Shown here: piece by piece, positions 1-6,756 of the stretch
How the letters are laid out: each line of letters opens with the position of its first letter
Numbering within the stretch: the stretch's first letter is position 1
From: an uncultured Leptolyngbya sp.
GTDB taxonomy: Bacteria; Cyanobacteriota; Cyanobacteriia; Phormidesmidales; Phormidesmidaceae
Assembly (NCBI GenBank): GCA_937899365.1
Contig: CALBPH010000334.1
Coordinates: 1-11,654 of the forward strand
Direction of reading: 5' to 3'
DNA length: 11,654 nt
Position numbers and translations under genes: made by a program
Notes under the pieces: model-generated
Databases searched by the model: none
What the model saw: only the letters and a program-made list of their open reading frames with translations
Told to the model about the DNA's origin: nothing

Positions 1-98
1 GTATAAAGCATAGTCTTTCCCTAGTTGAATATCAACAGCATCAGCTATCTGAAACACTGTAAGCGTCCGAGAATCATACGCTGTTGAGTTACGACTGT

Positions 99-548
99 AT
101 GAGTGCTGAATCTTTTATGCAGCTTGCCATTGAGGAAGCTCGCAAAAGCAAAACACTGTTTGGTGCCGTTATCATTAAAGACAACCAGGTTGTTCAAAGT
201 TCGGGTAATACGGTTCAGCCAGATAATGACCCCACCTGTCATGCTGAGGTCAATGCCATTCGTCAGCTGACGCAGCGCCTCGGTCGTGCTTCCCTCTCTG
301 AGGGCTATACGCTTTACACCACCTGTAAACCCTGTGCCATGTGTGCCGCCACTTGCCTGTGGGCAGGTATTCAGACCATTGTGTATGGCGTAGGCTCTGA
401 CAACTTTTCGGATACTAATCCAAATATGATCGACATCCGCTGTGACGAAGTTTTTAGCAAGTCACCACAGACTTACTCCATAGAAAAAGGCGCCCTTTTG
501 GCAGACTGTAAACAGCTGCATAAGGACTTTCCCATAGAAGATTTCTAA
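99..548 (+). CDS. Cytidine/guanine deaminase-family zinc hydrolase
   Basis: A 149-residue nucleoside/nucleobase deaminase-fold protein that hydrolytically removes an amino group from a purine or pyrimidine; the substrate cannot be set from sequence alone. The family signature is complete: His48-Ala-Glu50 (zinc ligand and proton-shuttle Glu) inside DPTCHAEVNAIR, and Pro78-Cys79-Ala-Met-Cys82 (the other two zinc ligands). The DPT-HAEV-AIR wording resembles bacterial guanine deaminases (GuaD type) more than TadA, but that is a resemblance only. Length is typical. I chose the ATG at 99; an in-frame TTG at 84 would add five residues, and neither has a clear Shine-Dalgarno site. It converges on the carotenoid desaturase gene with a hairpin between. 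Class confidence is high; substrate is open. Confidence 0.9.
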   Translation: MSAESFMQLAIEEARKSKTLFGAVIIKDNQVVQSSGNTVQPDNDPTCHAEVNAIRQLTQRLGRASLSEGYTLYTTCKPCAMCAATCLWAGIQTIVYGVGSDNFSDTNPNMIDIRCDEVFSKSPQTYSIEKGALLADCKQLHKDFPIEDF

Positions 549-590
549 ACAGCGTTAGCCGGAAGCGGTTCAGCTCTCGACTAACGCTGT
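549..590. terminator. Hairpin between convergent genes, probable bidirectional terminator
   Basis: A perfect 10-bp inverted repeat (ACAGCGTTAG at 549-558, CTAACGCTGT at 581-590) encloses a 22-nt loop. It starts at the last base of the deaminase stop region and fills most of the gap to the desaturase stop. On the plus strand it is followed by CTCATTCTATT, on the minus strand by TTAGAAAT, so neither side has a strong U-tract. Position between two convergent genes makes termination the likely role. Confidence 0.65.
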
Positions 591-611
591 CTCATTCTAT
601 TGAGAAGAGGC

Positions 612-2258
612 TTAAACCAATGAGGCTTCTTTCCCTTCTGCTACACCACCCAAAACCTCAGGGGCAACATCAAAATCTTCGGCTACCAGTCGCGCGGGCA
701 TCTTTGCCGACATCATGACGCTTGGTGTACCTGCCCCTGGCTGGGTACCCGCCCCTACCATATATAGGTTGGTAATATCTTCACTGCGGTTGTGGGGCCG
801 GAACAACGCCGACTGCACCAACAATGGCTCAGGGCCAAACGCATTACCAATGTGAGCCTTTAACGTGTTCTCAAAGTAGTCGGGAGTAATGTAGCTGCAA
901 TGCACCAAACGCTCTTTGATGTTGGGTAAATATTCCCGTTCATCCATAAACGTCAGCACCTTGTCTTTTAGTTTTTCACCCATCTCATCCCAGTTAATGC
1001 CAGAACCATTGTGGGGAACGGGAACCAGAATATAAGCGGCATGGTGCCCTTCGGGAGCCAAGGATGGATCGGTCAAGGTGGGTAGGTGGATGTATTGAGA
1101 GTAGTCTTTGGGCATAATCTTGCGGCCAAAGATATCCTTCAATAGCTCCTCGTATCGAGGCCCTAAAATAATGCTGTGGTGTCGTAGTTTGGCATCTTCG
1201 TTGCCATCGGCCTTGAAGCCTAAGTACATGACAAATGCCGACATTGACTGCTGAGTCACCTTCACTCGCAGGTCGCTATTCCAGAATCGATATTTAGGCT
1301 CAATCATCTTGCCATAGGTGGTAGCCCAGTCAGCATTAGAAACAACGGCATCCGCTGTCATTACAGTGTCGTCAGCCAGGGTGATACCCTTAACAACTTT
1401 CTTGCCGTTCTCTTTCTCGACATTAATTTTGCTGACTTCGGTGTTGTAGGTAATCTTGCCGCCCAGTTCCTCAAATTTTTTCACAAAGCCGCTGACTAGG
1501 GCACCGGTCCCCCCCATGGCAAAGTGAATACCCCAGGTGCTTTCGACAAAGTGAATCATGGCGTAAATGCCAGGAACCGAGAGGGGATTACCCCCCACTA
1601 ACAAGGGTTCAAAGCTAAACACCTGACGCAGCTTGTCACTCTTAAAGTATTTGCTAGTGAAGCTAAATAGAGTGCGTACGGCATCGAGTTTAAGCAATGC
1701 GGGTACTACCCGCAGCATAGAGCCGACAGTGCCAAAGTGGGTATAGCCCAACTCTAAAAAGCCCTGGTCAAAAACAGCATTTGCAGCGGCATGGAAACGC
1801 TGATATCCTTCGTAATCGCCGGGTTCACCCAGTTCTAAAATCTGTCGGCGAGTGTTTTCTGGGTCGCTGTCGTAGTCAAAAAAGGTGCCGTCATCAAAAT
1901 AGATGCGGTAGAAGGGAAGTACCGGAACAATTTTGACGTAGCGACTGGTGTTGGGACCGCCAGAAATACCAGATTTGATCCGCTTAGTTTCGTCGACGAT
2001 TTCTTCGGGGAAGTCGGGCAAAGACAGGGCAGATTTGTCACGCTCCAGAGAGAACAACTCCTCAATAAAGTGGGGCACCGTAATCACCGTCGGCCCCATG
2101 TCAAAGGTAAATCCATCCGCTTTGCGGACATAGGCACGACCACCGGGGGCATCCAGCATTTCCACAATGGTGGTGTCAAACCCTAAACTCTGGAGACGGA
2201 TGCCCATGGCCAATCCACCAATCCCTGCCCCAATTACGATGGCCTGCTGACGACCCAT
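612..2258 (-). CDS. crtI: CrtI-type phytoene desaturase family FAD oxidoreductase
   Basis: A 548-residue carotenoid desaturase/isomerase-type flavoprotein. The N-terminus carries a Rossmann FAD site (GAGIGG at 10-15, Glu33 ending the second strand, GGR at 39-41). The C-terminus has the CrtI-family signature TQPGAGTPS (about 505-513), where the family has a PGAG-P consensus. Other CrtI features are PFYRIYFDDG near 115-124 and the YILVPVPHNGSG stretch. Such enzymes desaturate phytoene or related polyenes at the membrane. It is longer than classical CrtI (about 490-510 residues): residues ~72-105 look like an insert, and there is a C-terminal tail. I chose the ATG at 2258 because GGGAG lies 6 nt upstream; an ATG at 2288 has no such site. 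No crtB is adjacent, so the exact substrate is uncertain. Confidence 0.85.
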   Translation of the reverse strand: MGRQQAIVIGAGIGGLAMGIRLQSLGFDTTIVEMLDAPGGRAYVRKADGFTFDMGPTVITVPHFIEELFSLERDKSALSLPDFPEEIVDETKRIKSGISGGPNTSRYVKIVPVLPFYRIYFDDGTFFDYDSDPENTRRQILELGEPGDYEGYQRFHAAANAVFDQGFLELGYTHFGTVGSMLRVVPALLKLDAVRTLFSFTSKYFKSDKLRQVFSFEPLLVGGNPLSVPGIYAMIHFVESTWGIHFAMGGTGALVSGFVKKFEELGGKITYNTEVSKINVEKENGKKVVKGITLADDTVMTADAVVSNADWATTYGKMIEPKYRFWNSDLRVKVTQQSMSAFVMYLGFKADGNEDAKLRHHSIILGPRYEELLKDIFGRKIMPKDYSQYIHLPTLTDPSLAPEGHHAAYILVPVPHNGSGINWDEMGEKLKDKVLTFMDEREYLPNIKERLVHCSYITPDYFENTLKAHIGNAFGPEPLLVQSALFRPHNRSEDITNLYMVGAGTQPGAGTPSVMMSAKMPARLVAEDFDVAPEVLGGVAEGKEASLV

Positions 2259-2302
2259 AACAAACTCCCGTCCCAATGTAACGAACACTTAATATTTTTA
2301 TT

Positions 2303-2308
2303 ATTGTA
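2303..2308 (-). promoter_or_regulatory. Probable -10 box for the carotenoid desaturase gene
   Basis: On the minus strand TACAAT matches the sigma-70 -10 consensus in five of six positions and lies in an AT-rich run. It would start transcription about 39 nt before the ATG at 2258. No good -35 hexamer stands 16-18 nt upstream. It sits directly after the stop codon of the acetyltransferase pseudogene, which suggests that the desaturase can be transcribed independently of that gene. Confidence 0.4.
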
Positions 2309-2327
2309 GCGTTCTAAGGCATTTGCA

Positions 2328-3176
2328 CTAGCCCAGTTCAAATGTTGTGATTCCAAAAATCTTATCCATTGGCAGCGTTGGATCTTTCTGTGTATACATC
2401 CGGGCTGTTTCAAACCCATAGTCCATCCCATACCGTTCAGCCAGGGCCACCGCCGCCCCATTCACCTCTGGTACATCTAAATAAAACGAACTACCGACGG
2501 GCACCTTTGCTACCAAAGCTTGAAAGATTTGCTCCGCAATAGCTGCCGTCTCTGCAAACAGTGGTCCAATCTTATAGCCGTCTTGGCTGGGTCTCACTAC
2601 GCCATACCCCACCAGCGTTTCTTCCTGGAGCAGTCCAACCCCATGGCTACCGGGCTGAGCAATCCAGCATTGGGTAAATCTAGACCGTTCCTCTGGGAAA
2701 AAACGGCGGTCATACTCAATCACCGCCGTTGTTGGCACCTGAGCCAACGGCACACAGTCGGACTCAGCCGCCTCGCCCTGGCCCACACCTCCATAACGAA
2801 TATTTCGATGGGCCAGGCTAAACCCAGACTTGATGTAGTTATCTTGCTGGGCCACCACACCGTCTAGGCCAATGTTGCGACCCGTTAAAACCTCAAGGGC
2901 TGCCTGCCAGATCGCTAATCAATATCCCTGACCTCGAAAGCCGGGTTTCACAATGTAAAAGCCAATAAAACCAAAGGACTCGCCGTACTTGACGGCGGAA
3001 ATTGAAGCGATGGGTTCGTTATTTAGAAACCCCATGAGAAATCCGGTGGGGTCAGTGCCGTAGAAGCAGTCGGCATCTTGTAGACCAGGATTCCAGCCTT
3101 CTGCCGCCGCCCATGCGATCGCAACCTCCAACTCCCCCCGAGTCATGGTCCTAATTTGGTAGCTATCAGAGGTCAC
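2328..3176 (-). pseudogene. GNAT-family N-acetyltransferase interrupted by an in-frame UGA
   Basis: The reading frame would encode a 282-residue GNAT acetyltransferase but is split by one TGA (2919-2921, codon 86). Upstream, residues 1-85 hold the N-terminal GNAT half ending in the acetyl-CoA loop RGQGY. The frame resumes at once with LAIWQAALEVL and continues to 2330 without shift. The expected next residue of the RxxGxG motif is Gly, so a GGA-to-TGA change is the simplest cause. The downstream half resembles the YitH-like C-terminal domain of two-domain GNAT proteins. The start is a GTG at 3176 with AGGAG 10 nt upstream, 6 nt after the DUF1499 stop, implying an operon. A sequencing error is possible. 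Truncation at codon 86 would destroy the cofactor site; the substrate is unknown. Confidence 0.8.
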
Positions 3177-3182
3177 GGAGGA

Positions 3183-3701
3183 TTAAGCTCCTAGACTCTG
3201 CAACGCCAGCCGAAACTGCTCTAACCGACGGCGATTGACCCCCAGGTCCGATTCACCCAGTCGGGCGGCTGAGCGCATGGCAACGGTGTGTCCATCCGGC
3301 AGAAAGTAAAATTCAGCATCGTCCACAAACCCCATCAGACGGCTGGTAAACTCCACCAAAATATAGTCGTCGGTCTGTTCAATCACGTTAGTGCGGGGCT
3401 GATTTTCTAAAATCGCCACCAGCTTATCGCGCACCGCACCTGGCTCAGCCGTGTAGTCAAGCGGTGCAATGTAATGCTCGTCATCGTCATTGGCCGCCGC
3501 GCTGCTGACACAGTTAGGAGAGGGGGGACAGCCGCTCAGCTGGGTATCATGGATACCAATATCAGTGGGAGGCGTGCCCGTAAAGACACCCTGTAACCCC
3601 GGCAGCGTTGCTACGGGAGCCGCCATCGCAGACGAACCCGTGACAATAAAAACGGCAAAAACGGAAACCAGTAGAGATGAAAATAAGCGAAATAATTGCA
3701 T
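3183..3701 (-). CDS. Exported DUF1499-family protein
   Basis: A 172-residue protein of the DUF1499 family, whose molecular function is not established. Visible family marks are CPPSPNCVSS (Cys58, Cys64), the central VEFTSRLMGFVDDAEFYF block, and the C-terminal block RSAARLGESDLGVNRRRL. Residues 1-27 form a signal peptide: a short basic start, a hydrophobic core and a likely cleavage site Ala-Met-Ala before Ala28. The mature protein should therefore lie in the periplasm or thylakoid lumen. The ATG at 3701 lacks a Shine-Dalgarno site but precedes the signal peptide directly. The next gene, the broken acetyltransferase, begins 6 nt after its stop, so the two are probably cotranscribed. Confidence 0.88.
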   Translation of the reverse strand: MQLFRLFSSLLVSVFAVFIVTGSSAMAAPVATLPGLQGVFTGTPPTDIGIHDTQLSGCPPSPNCVSSAAANDDDEHYIAPLDYTAEPGAVRDKLVAILENQPRTNVIEQTDDYILVEFTSRLMGFVDDAEFYFLPDGHTVAMRSAARLGESDLGVNRRRLEQFRLALQSLGA

Positions 3702-3725
3702 GGGGACTGGGTCTAAAAGTTCTGT

Positions 3726-3753
3726 AAGCTGCTATCAGCTTTTATCGATTGTA
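3726..3753 (-). promoter_or_regulatory. Possible promoter and operator-like hairpin for the DUF1499 gene
   Basis: On the minus strand TACAAT (3753-3748) is a five-of-six -10 match. The inverted repeat AAGCTG-ATAG-CAGCTT (3741-3726) starts where transcription would begin. The leader would be about 40 nt. No convincing -35 box is present. The inverted repeat could be an operator or a leader hairpin; its role is inferred from position only. Confidence 0.3.
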
Positions 3754-3774
3754 AGGGCGTTACCGATTTAAGGA

Positions 3775-4137
3775 ATGATTCTGTCGAGGATATCCCCTAG
3801 GGGCCGCGCCATACGCATTAATCCACACTGGATATGGGTAAAGCCGCTCTATTTACTGCCGTTGCTGATAGGGATGGTCGCCTGTGGTCCCAAGCGGTCC
3901 GCCATTCCCGATGGGGTGGAAGCCATTGCCCATCGCTGTTATGAAACCCTGGCTAAGCCTGGGCGCACCCCACAGCTCACCCCGTCCCAGTCCATGGGGG
4001 ACGGCACATTTTTAATTGTTTGGTCCATGGCCGAATTTCCTGATGAGCGGGGATCTTGCACCGTCGATGGCAGTGGGGTGGTACTGCTGCTAACCAGTGC
4101 CGATGAGCAGCCGCAGCCTGGGACCTCAACGCCGTAG
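3775..4137 (+). CDS. Small putative lipoprotein of unknown function
   Basis: A 120-residue hypothetical protein. A basic N-terminal stretch (Arg5, Arg9, Arg11, Arg14, Lys23) precedes a hydrophobic segment at about 25-36 that ends in Met-Val-Ala-Cys37, which fits a loose lipobox. If processed there, an 83- to 84-residue domain would be lipid-anchored outside the plasma membrane. That domain has Cys54 and Cys94, which could pair, and ends in a Pro/Thr/Ser-rich tail. I recognise no family. The ATG at 3775 is the only plausible start before the hydrophobic segment; AAGGA abuts it too closely to act as a normal ribosome site. It diverges from the DUF1499 gene. The lipobox has Met at -3 instead of the usual Leu, so export type is uncertain. 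Confidence 0.6.
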   Translation: MILSRISPRGRAIRINPHWIWVKPLYLLPLLIGMVACGPKRSAIPDGVEAIAHRCYETLAKPGRTPQLTPSQSMGDGTFLIVWSMAEFPDERGSCTVDGSGVVLLLTSADEQPQPGTSTP

Positions 4138-4355
4138 GCTCTGCCGTGGCTGATTTATGAGGATAGCCCGCTCGGTCAGATAGACCATATGACAACCTCC
4201 TTTACGGCAAATCATCTCAAGGGTCAGCAACGGCCAAAATTTCATTAGCCCATGCTATGTATTATTTGACACAGGATATTAAGCAGTCCCGCAATCTTTA
4301 GGAATACGGTGAGGCTGAGCGTTAGTATGCCACTGTGCCCAGTCACTGTGTTGCT

Positions 4356-5396
4356 ATGGCAGACTACCTTACCCTTAAGCAGGTTTTACAGAGCAAAGTA
4401 TCGACCCGCGAATCAGAGATGTCGCTGATTGATAATCTTTGCCGGTCGTATTTTCGATTCCACAGTGAACCAGCCGACAAAGTTTGTCTCTTTTTCCATG
4501 GGTTTACGGCGGGTCCGTATCAGTTTATTCCCATGGCAGATACCCTACATAAGGCTGGGTATAACGTATTGGTCCCCCTGCTACCAGGCCATGGCTTAGC
4601 CGGTCAGTGGGGGGCTAGCAATCCGCCGCCCCTGGTTGATGACCCCCGCGTGTATCTTAAGTTTGCGCTGCAGTGGCTGAGAATTGCCCAGCGCATGGGG
4701 TCAAAGGTAATTGTGGGTGGTTTGTCTGGGGGCGCTACCCTAGCCACCTGGCTGGCCATCGAGAAGGCCGATGCCATTTATCGAACGCTTTTGTTTGCGC
4801 CTTATTTTAATTCCAGCAGTAAGGTGATCGATCTGTTTGTCAAACACATTGACACGTATTTTGAGTGGGAGAAACTTTTAGGCCCCAGCTATCCAGGGTT
4901 TGAGCTTTCTGCCCTGCGGGCGGTGCTGAGGATTGCTAAGTACAACTTTAAACGGGTAAAAGAGGCTCCCATCGCGCCAATTTTTATGATCTCTAGTGAG
5001 AGCGATCGGGCTGTTAATAACTATGATCATCAGCGCTTTTTTGAGGCTGCCCTAGAGCATCAGCCCTACTGTTGGTACAACAGCTTTGATCGGGTTTTGG
5101 ATATTCCCCACACCATGATGACTGAGGCGGAGGGAAATCAATTTACTAATCTGTTAAATGTCATCACCAAAGCGTACATTGAGAGTAACTTAACCTGGCA
5201 TGAGGTCGAGGAAATTGCCTACCGGATGACAAAGCGACGCACGTTTAATTCGGTGGTGGCTGAGCTAGGTTGGAAAGATAAGGTCTCACGGGATATGCCT
5301 GCCATGATGACTTTGGTGGATAAATGGGATATTGCGGTGAAGCGAGAGTTGAAAGGGCGTCAGGGTTGGCGACGCCATCGGCGGAGCAAGGATTGA
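4356..5396 (+). CDS. Alpha/beta hydrolase (serine esterase/lipase type)
   Basis: A 346-residue alpha/beta-hydrolase with a full catalytic set. Oxyanion-hole HGF is at 48-50, nucleophile Ser124 in Gly-Leu-Ser-Gly-Gly, the acid probably Asp217 in SSESDRAV, and His252 in DIPHTMM. The layout resembles carboxylesterases and monoacylglycerol lipases of the S33-like group, so it probably cleaves a carboxylic ester or lipid. No signal peptide is seen, so it should be cytoplasmic. Unusually, about 70 residues follow the hydrolase core, ending in a strongly basic tail (GWRRHRRSKD). I chose the ATG at 4356; an in-frame GTG at 4335 would add seven residues, and neither has a clear ribosome site. The 218 bp before it hold no recognisable gene; a TTGACA at 4266 has no matching -10 box. 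The substrate is unknown. Confidence 0.85.
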   Translation: MADYLTLKQVLQSKVSTRESEMSLIDNLCRSYFRFHSEPADKVCLFFHGFTAGPYQFIPMADTLHKAGYNVLVPLLPGHGLAGQWGASNPPPLVDDPRVYLKFALQWLRIAQRMGSKVIVGGLSGGATLATWLAIEKADAIYRTLLFAPYFNSSSKVIDLFVKHIDTYFEWEKLLGPSYPGFELSALRAVLRIAKYNFKRVKEAPIAPIFMISSESDRAVNNYDHQRFFEAALEHQPYCWYNSFDRVLDIPHTMMTEAEGNQFTNLLNVITKAYIESNLTWHEVEEIAYRMTKRRTFNSVVAELGWKDKVSRDMPAMMTLVDKWDIAVKRELKGRQGWRRHRRSKD

Positions 5397-5413
5397 TGGG
5401 TGAGGGTTGCTGG

Positions 5414-5482
5414 AGACGTTCCATGGAACGTCTGTACATCCAGAAAGGGCTGAAGAGACGTTCCATGGGTCTGTACATTCAG
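5414..5482. repeat. Palindromic intergenic repeat, one full and one degenerate copy
   Basis: AGACGTTCCATGGAACGTCT (5414-5433) is a perfect 20-bp palindrome followed by GTACATCCAG. A second copy begins at 5456: AGACGTTCCATGG, then GTCTGTACATTCAG, lacking three bases (AAC) of the right arm and carrying one substitution. The copies are 42 bp apart. Palindromes with the GACGTTCCATGGAACGTC core are, from memory, common dispersed intergenic elements in filamentous cyanobacteria. No transposase is nearby. Confidence 0.8.
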
Positions 5483-5506
5483 GTGTAGGGCGGGCACTGC
5501 CCACCT
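5481..5506. repeat. Second, GC-rich palindromic repeat abutting a start codon
   Basis: GGCGGGCA-C-TGCCCACC (5489-5505) is an imperfect palindrome with one mismatch, flanked by AGGTG (5481-5485) and CACCT (5502-5506). It resembles the dispersed GGGTGGGCA-TGCCCACCC type seen in cyanobacterial genomes. It ends one base before the GTG start of the small membrane protein and replaces any Shine-Dalgarno site there. Confidence 0.5.
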
Positions 5507-5881
5507 GTGCTAGAGCATTTCAATTGTCAGGGGTTAGGTCTATTGTTAGCAAGATTAGTGGGTGGGGCGGTATTGACGCCAACGGAAACGTCGGTTTTGT
5601 GGGGGTTGCATCATCCCTATTGGCTGGTTGCGATCGCAATCTTCGTTATCATTTTGCTGCAAATTGGCATTTCTCTTTTGGGGCAGCTTCTGCGTCGCGT
5701 TTTAAGGTGGCTTAGCCGTTCTCCGTTCTTTTTGGGGCGGTGGCTTTTAGCAAGAACAACGCTCCGAGATTGTTCTGAAGAACAACAGCTGCGGGGGATT
5801 TTGCAACGGTTAGATAGTTTGCAGGAGGAGCAGGCTAGGTTGTTGTTGCAGTTGAGGGAGCGATTGCCGGATGGGGAATAG
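5507..5881 (+). CDS. Small single-span membrane protein with C-terminal coiled coil
   Basis: A 124-residue hypothetical protein. An N-terminal amphipathic/hydrophobic stretch (about 10-23) is followed by HHPYW and one clear membrane segment at about 39-58. A basic juxtamembrane region (RRVLRWLSR) follows, and then a charged helix at about 89-121 with Leu/Glu/Gln spacing typical of a short coiled coil. This architecture recurs in small cyanobacterial proteins of unknown role. The basic side after the span suggests that the coiled coil faces the cytoplasm. The GTG at 5507 is the first possible start after an in-frame TAG at 5486. A palindromic repeat abuts it and there is no ribosome site, so an internal TTG at 5543 or GTG at 5558 could be the true start. 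Function unknown. Confidence 0.6.
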   Translation: MLEHFNCQGLGLLLARLVGGAVLTPTETSVLWGLHHPYWLVAIAIFVIILLQIGISLLGQLLRRVLRWLSRSPFFLGRWLLARTTLRDCSEEQQLRGILQRLDSLQEEQARLLLQLRERLPDGE

Positions 5882-5904
5882 GTCTGTTCTCCCAAACCGC
5901 AAAT

Positions 5905-6756
5905 TTAGAGTTCTTTTTTGCGTAGAAACGTGATTATGGCTTCGCTGACTTTGTCGGCCCAGTCTTCTTGGGCGTAATGGCCTACTTGAGCCAGTTCTAG
6001 ATATTCGCCGTCGGTGAGGCCTTTTGCAAAAGCTTGGGCGGTGTCTGCGGACAGCCAGGGGTCTGAGGTGCCCCAGGCGACTAAGGTGGGGCGAGACCAG
6101 TTGGTAAAGCCTTGGGCAATTTGCTCAACGAGTTGGGGCAAGTTCATGGCTTGAATGGTCCACATGAGTGAGCGACCAACGTCTGAGCTTTTTAGGAAGG
6201 GGCGTCGATAGACGGCTAAGTCATCTAGGGCGACTTCGTAGGGGCCGCCGCCTTCTAGGGTGCGGTCTACCAGTAGGGGGTCCTGGGTCATAATTTGACC
6301 TAGCAGGGGCCAGCCCATCATGCCGATCTTGAGGGGCACTTTTGCATCTGGCGGCAGCGGGCTGTTGAGGATGATCAGCTTTTCGATTTTGTCTGGATTT
6401 TGGGCGGCATAGAGCAGACCGGTGACGCCTAAAAACCCTTGTACTACGAGGGAAATGCGATCAAGTTCTAGGGCCTCAAGGTAGGCACTGAGGGCTTTTG
6501 CGAATGTATCTGGGTCGTAGGCAAACTCGCGTTTATCGGGTTTAGATGAGGAGCCGTGGCCAATCCAGTCAGGGGCAATGCAGCGAAACCCTTTGTCTGC
6601 TAAGGGGGGCATCACCTCTCGCCAGCTGTAGCTTTGGGAGACCAAGCCATGGAGCATGACCACAGGCGGCTTATGGTTGGGGGTGTCGGGGACGAGTTCG
6701 CGGTAAACCCACTGGAGATCCGCAATAGTCACGTCCTTTAATTCGCTCTTGGCCAT
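5905..6756 (-). CDS. Alpha/beta hydrolase-fold protein lacking the catalytic nucleophile
   Basis: A 283-residue protein with the shape of haloalkane dehalogenase/epoxide hydrolase-like enzymes: HG at 36-37, DWIGHGSSSKP at 63-73, acid Asp232 in WGTSDPW and His260 in VGHYAQ. The nucleophile elbow, however, reads Val-Val-Gln-Gly107-Phe108-Leu-Gly110, where dehalogenases have VVQDWGG and esterases GxSxG. No Ser, Asp or Cys is available in either alignment. I recall cyanobacterial and chloroplast relatives with the same QGFLG or QGYLG elbow, which would mean a conserved family rather than a decayed gene; this is memory, not a search. A non-hydrolytic or unusual role is therefore likely. The ATG at 6756 is supported by GGGAG 9 nt upstream. 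The start overlaps the dioxygenase gene by 86 nt, so the two form one transcription unit. Confidence 0.88.
   Translation of the reverse strand: MAKSELKDVTIADLQWVYRELVPDTPNHKPPVVMLHGLVSQSYSWREVMPPLADKGFRCIAPDWIGHGSSSKPDKREFAYDPDTFAKALSAYLEALELDRISLVVQGFLGVTGLLYAAQNPDKIEKLIILNSPLPPDAKVPLKIGMMGWPLLGQIMTQDPLLVDRTLEGGGPYEVALDDLAVYRRPFLKSSDVGRSLMWTIQAMNLPQLVEQIAQGFTNWSRPTLVAWGTSDPWLSADTAQAFAKGLTDGEYLELAQVGHYAQEDWADKVSEAIITFLRKKEL

Noticed and set aside
3..62. Open plus-strand frame at the left edge, ending in TAA at 60-62, possibly the tail of an upstream gene
   Set aside because: Only 19 codons are visible and no family can be recognised, so coding status cannot be judged.
2328..2858. Separate 176-residue acetyltransferase starting at GTG 2858
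   Set aside because: It is the in-frame continuation of the gene starting at 3176 after a single UGA, and the GTG lacks a ribosome site.
3115..3122. GCGATCGC octamers (six in the window) as a specific regulatory or mobile signal
   Set aside because: These are HIP1 sites, spread through many cyanobacterial genomes and mostly inside genes here; useful only as a marker of lineage.
4266..4271. TTGACA as a -35 box for the 4356 hydrolase
   Set aside because: No -10-like hexamer stands 16-18 nt downstream.
5414..5482. CRISPR-like repeats
   Set aside because: Only two unequal palindromic copies, no regular spacers and no cas genes.
5407..5715. Plus-strand ORF overlapping the palindromic repeats
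   Set aside because: It is translated repeat DNA followed by another frame of the small membrane protein gene; no protein character.
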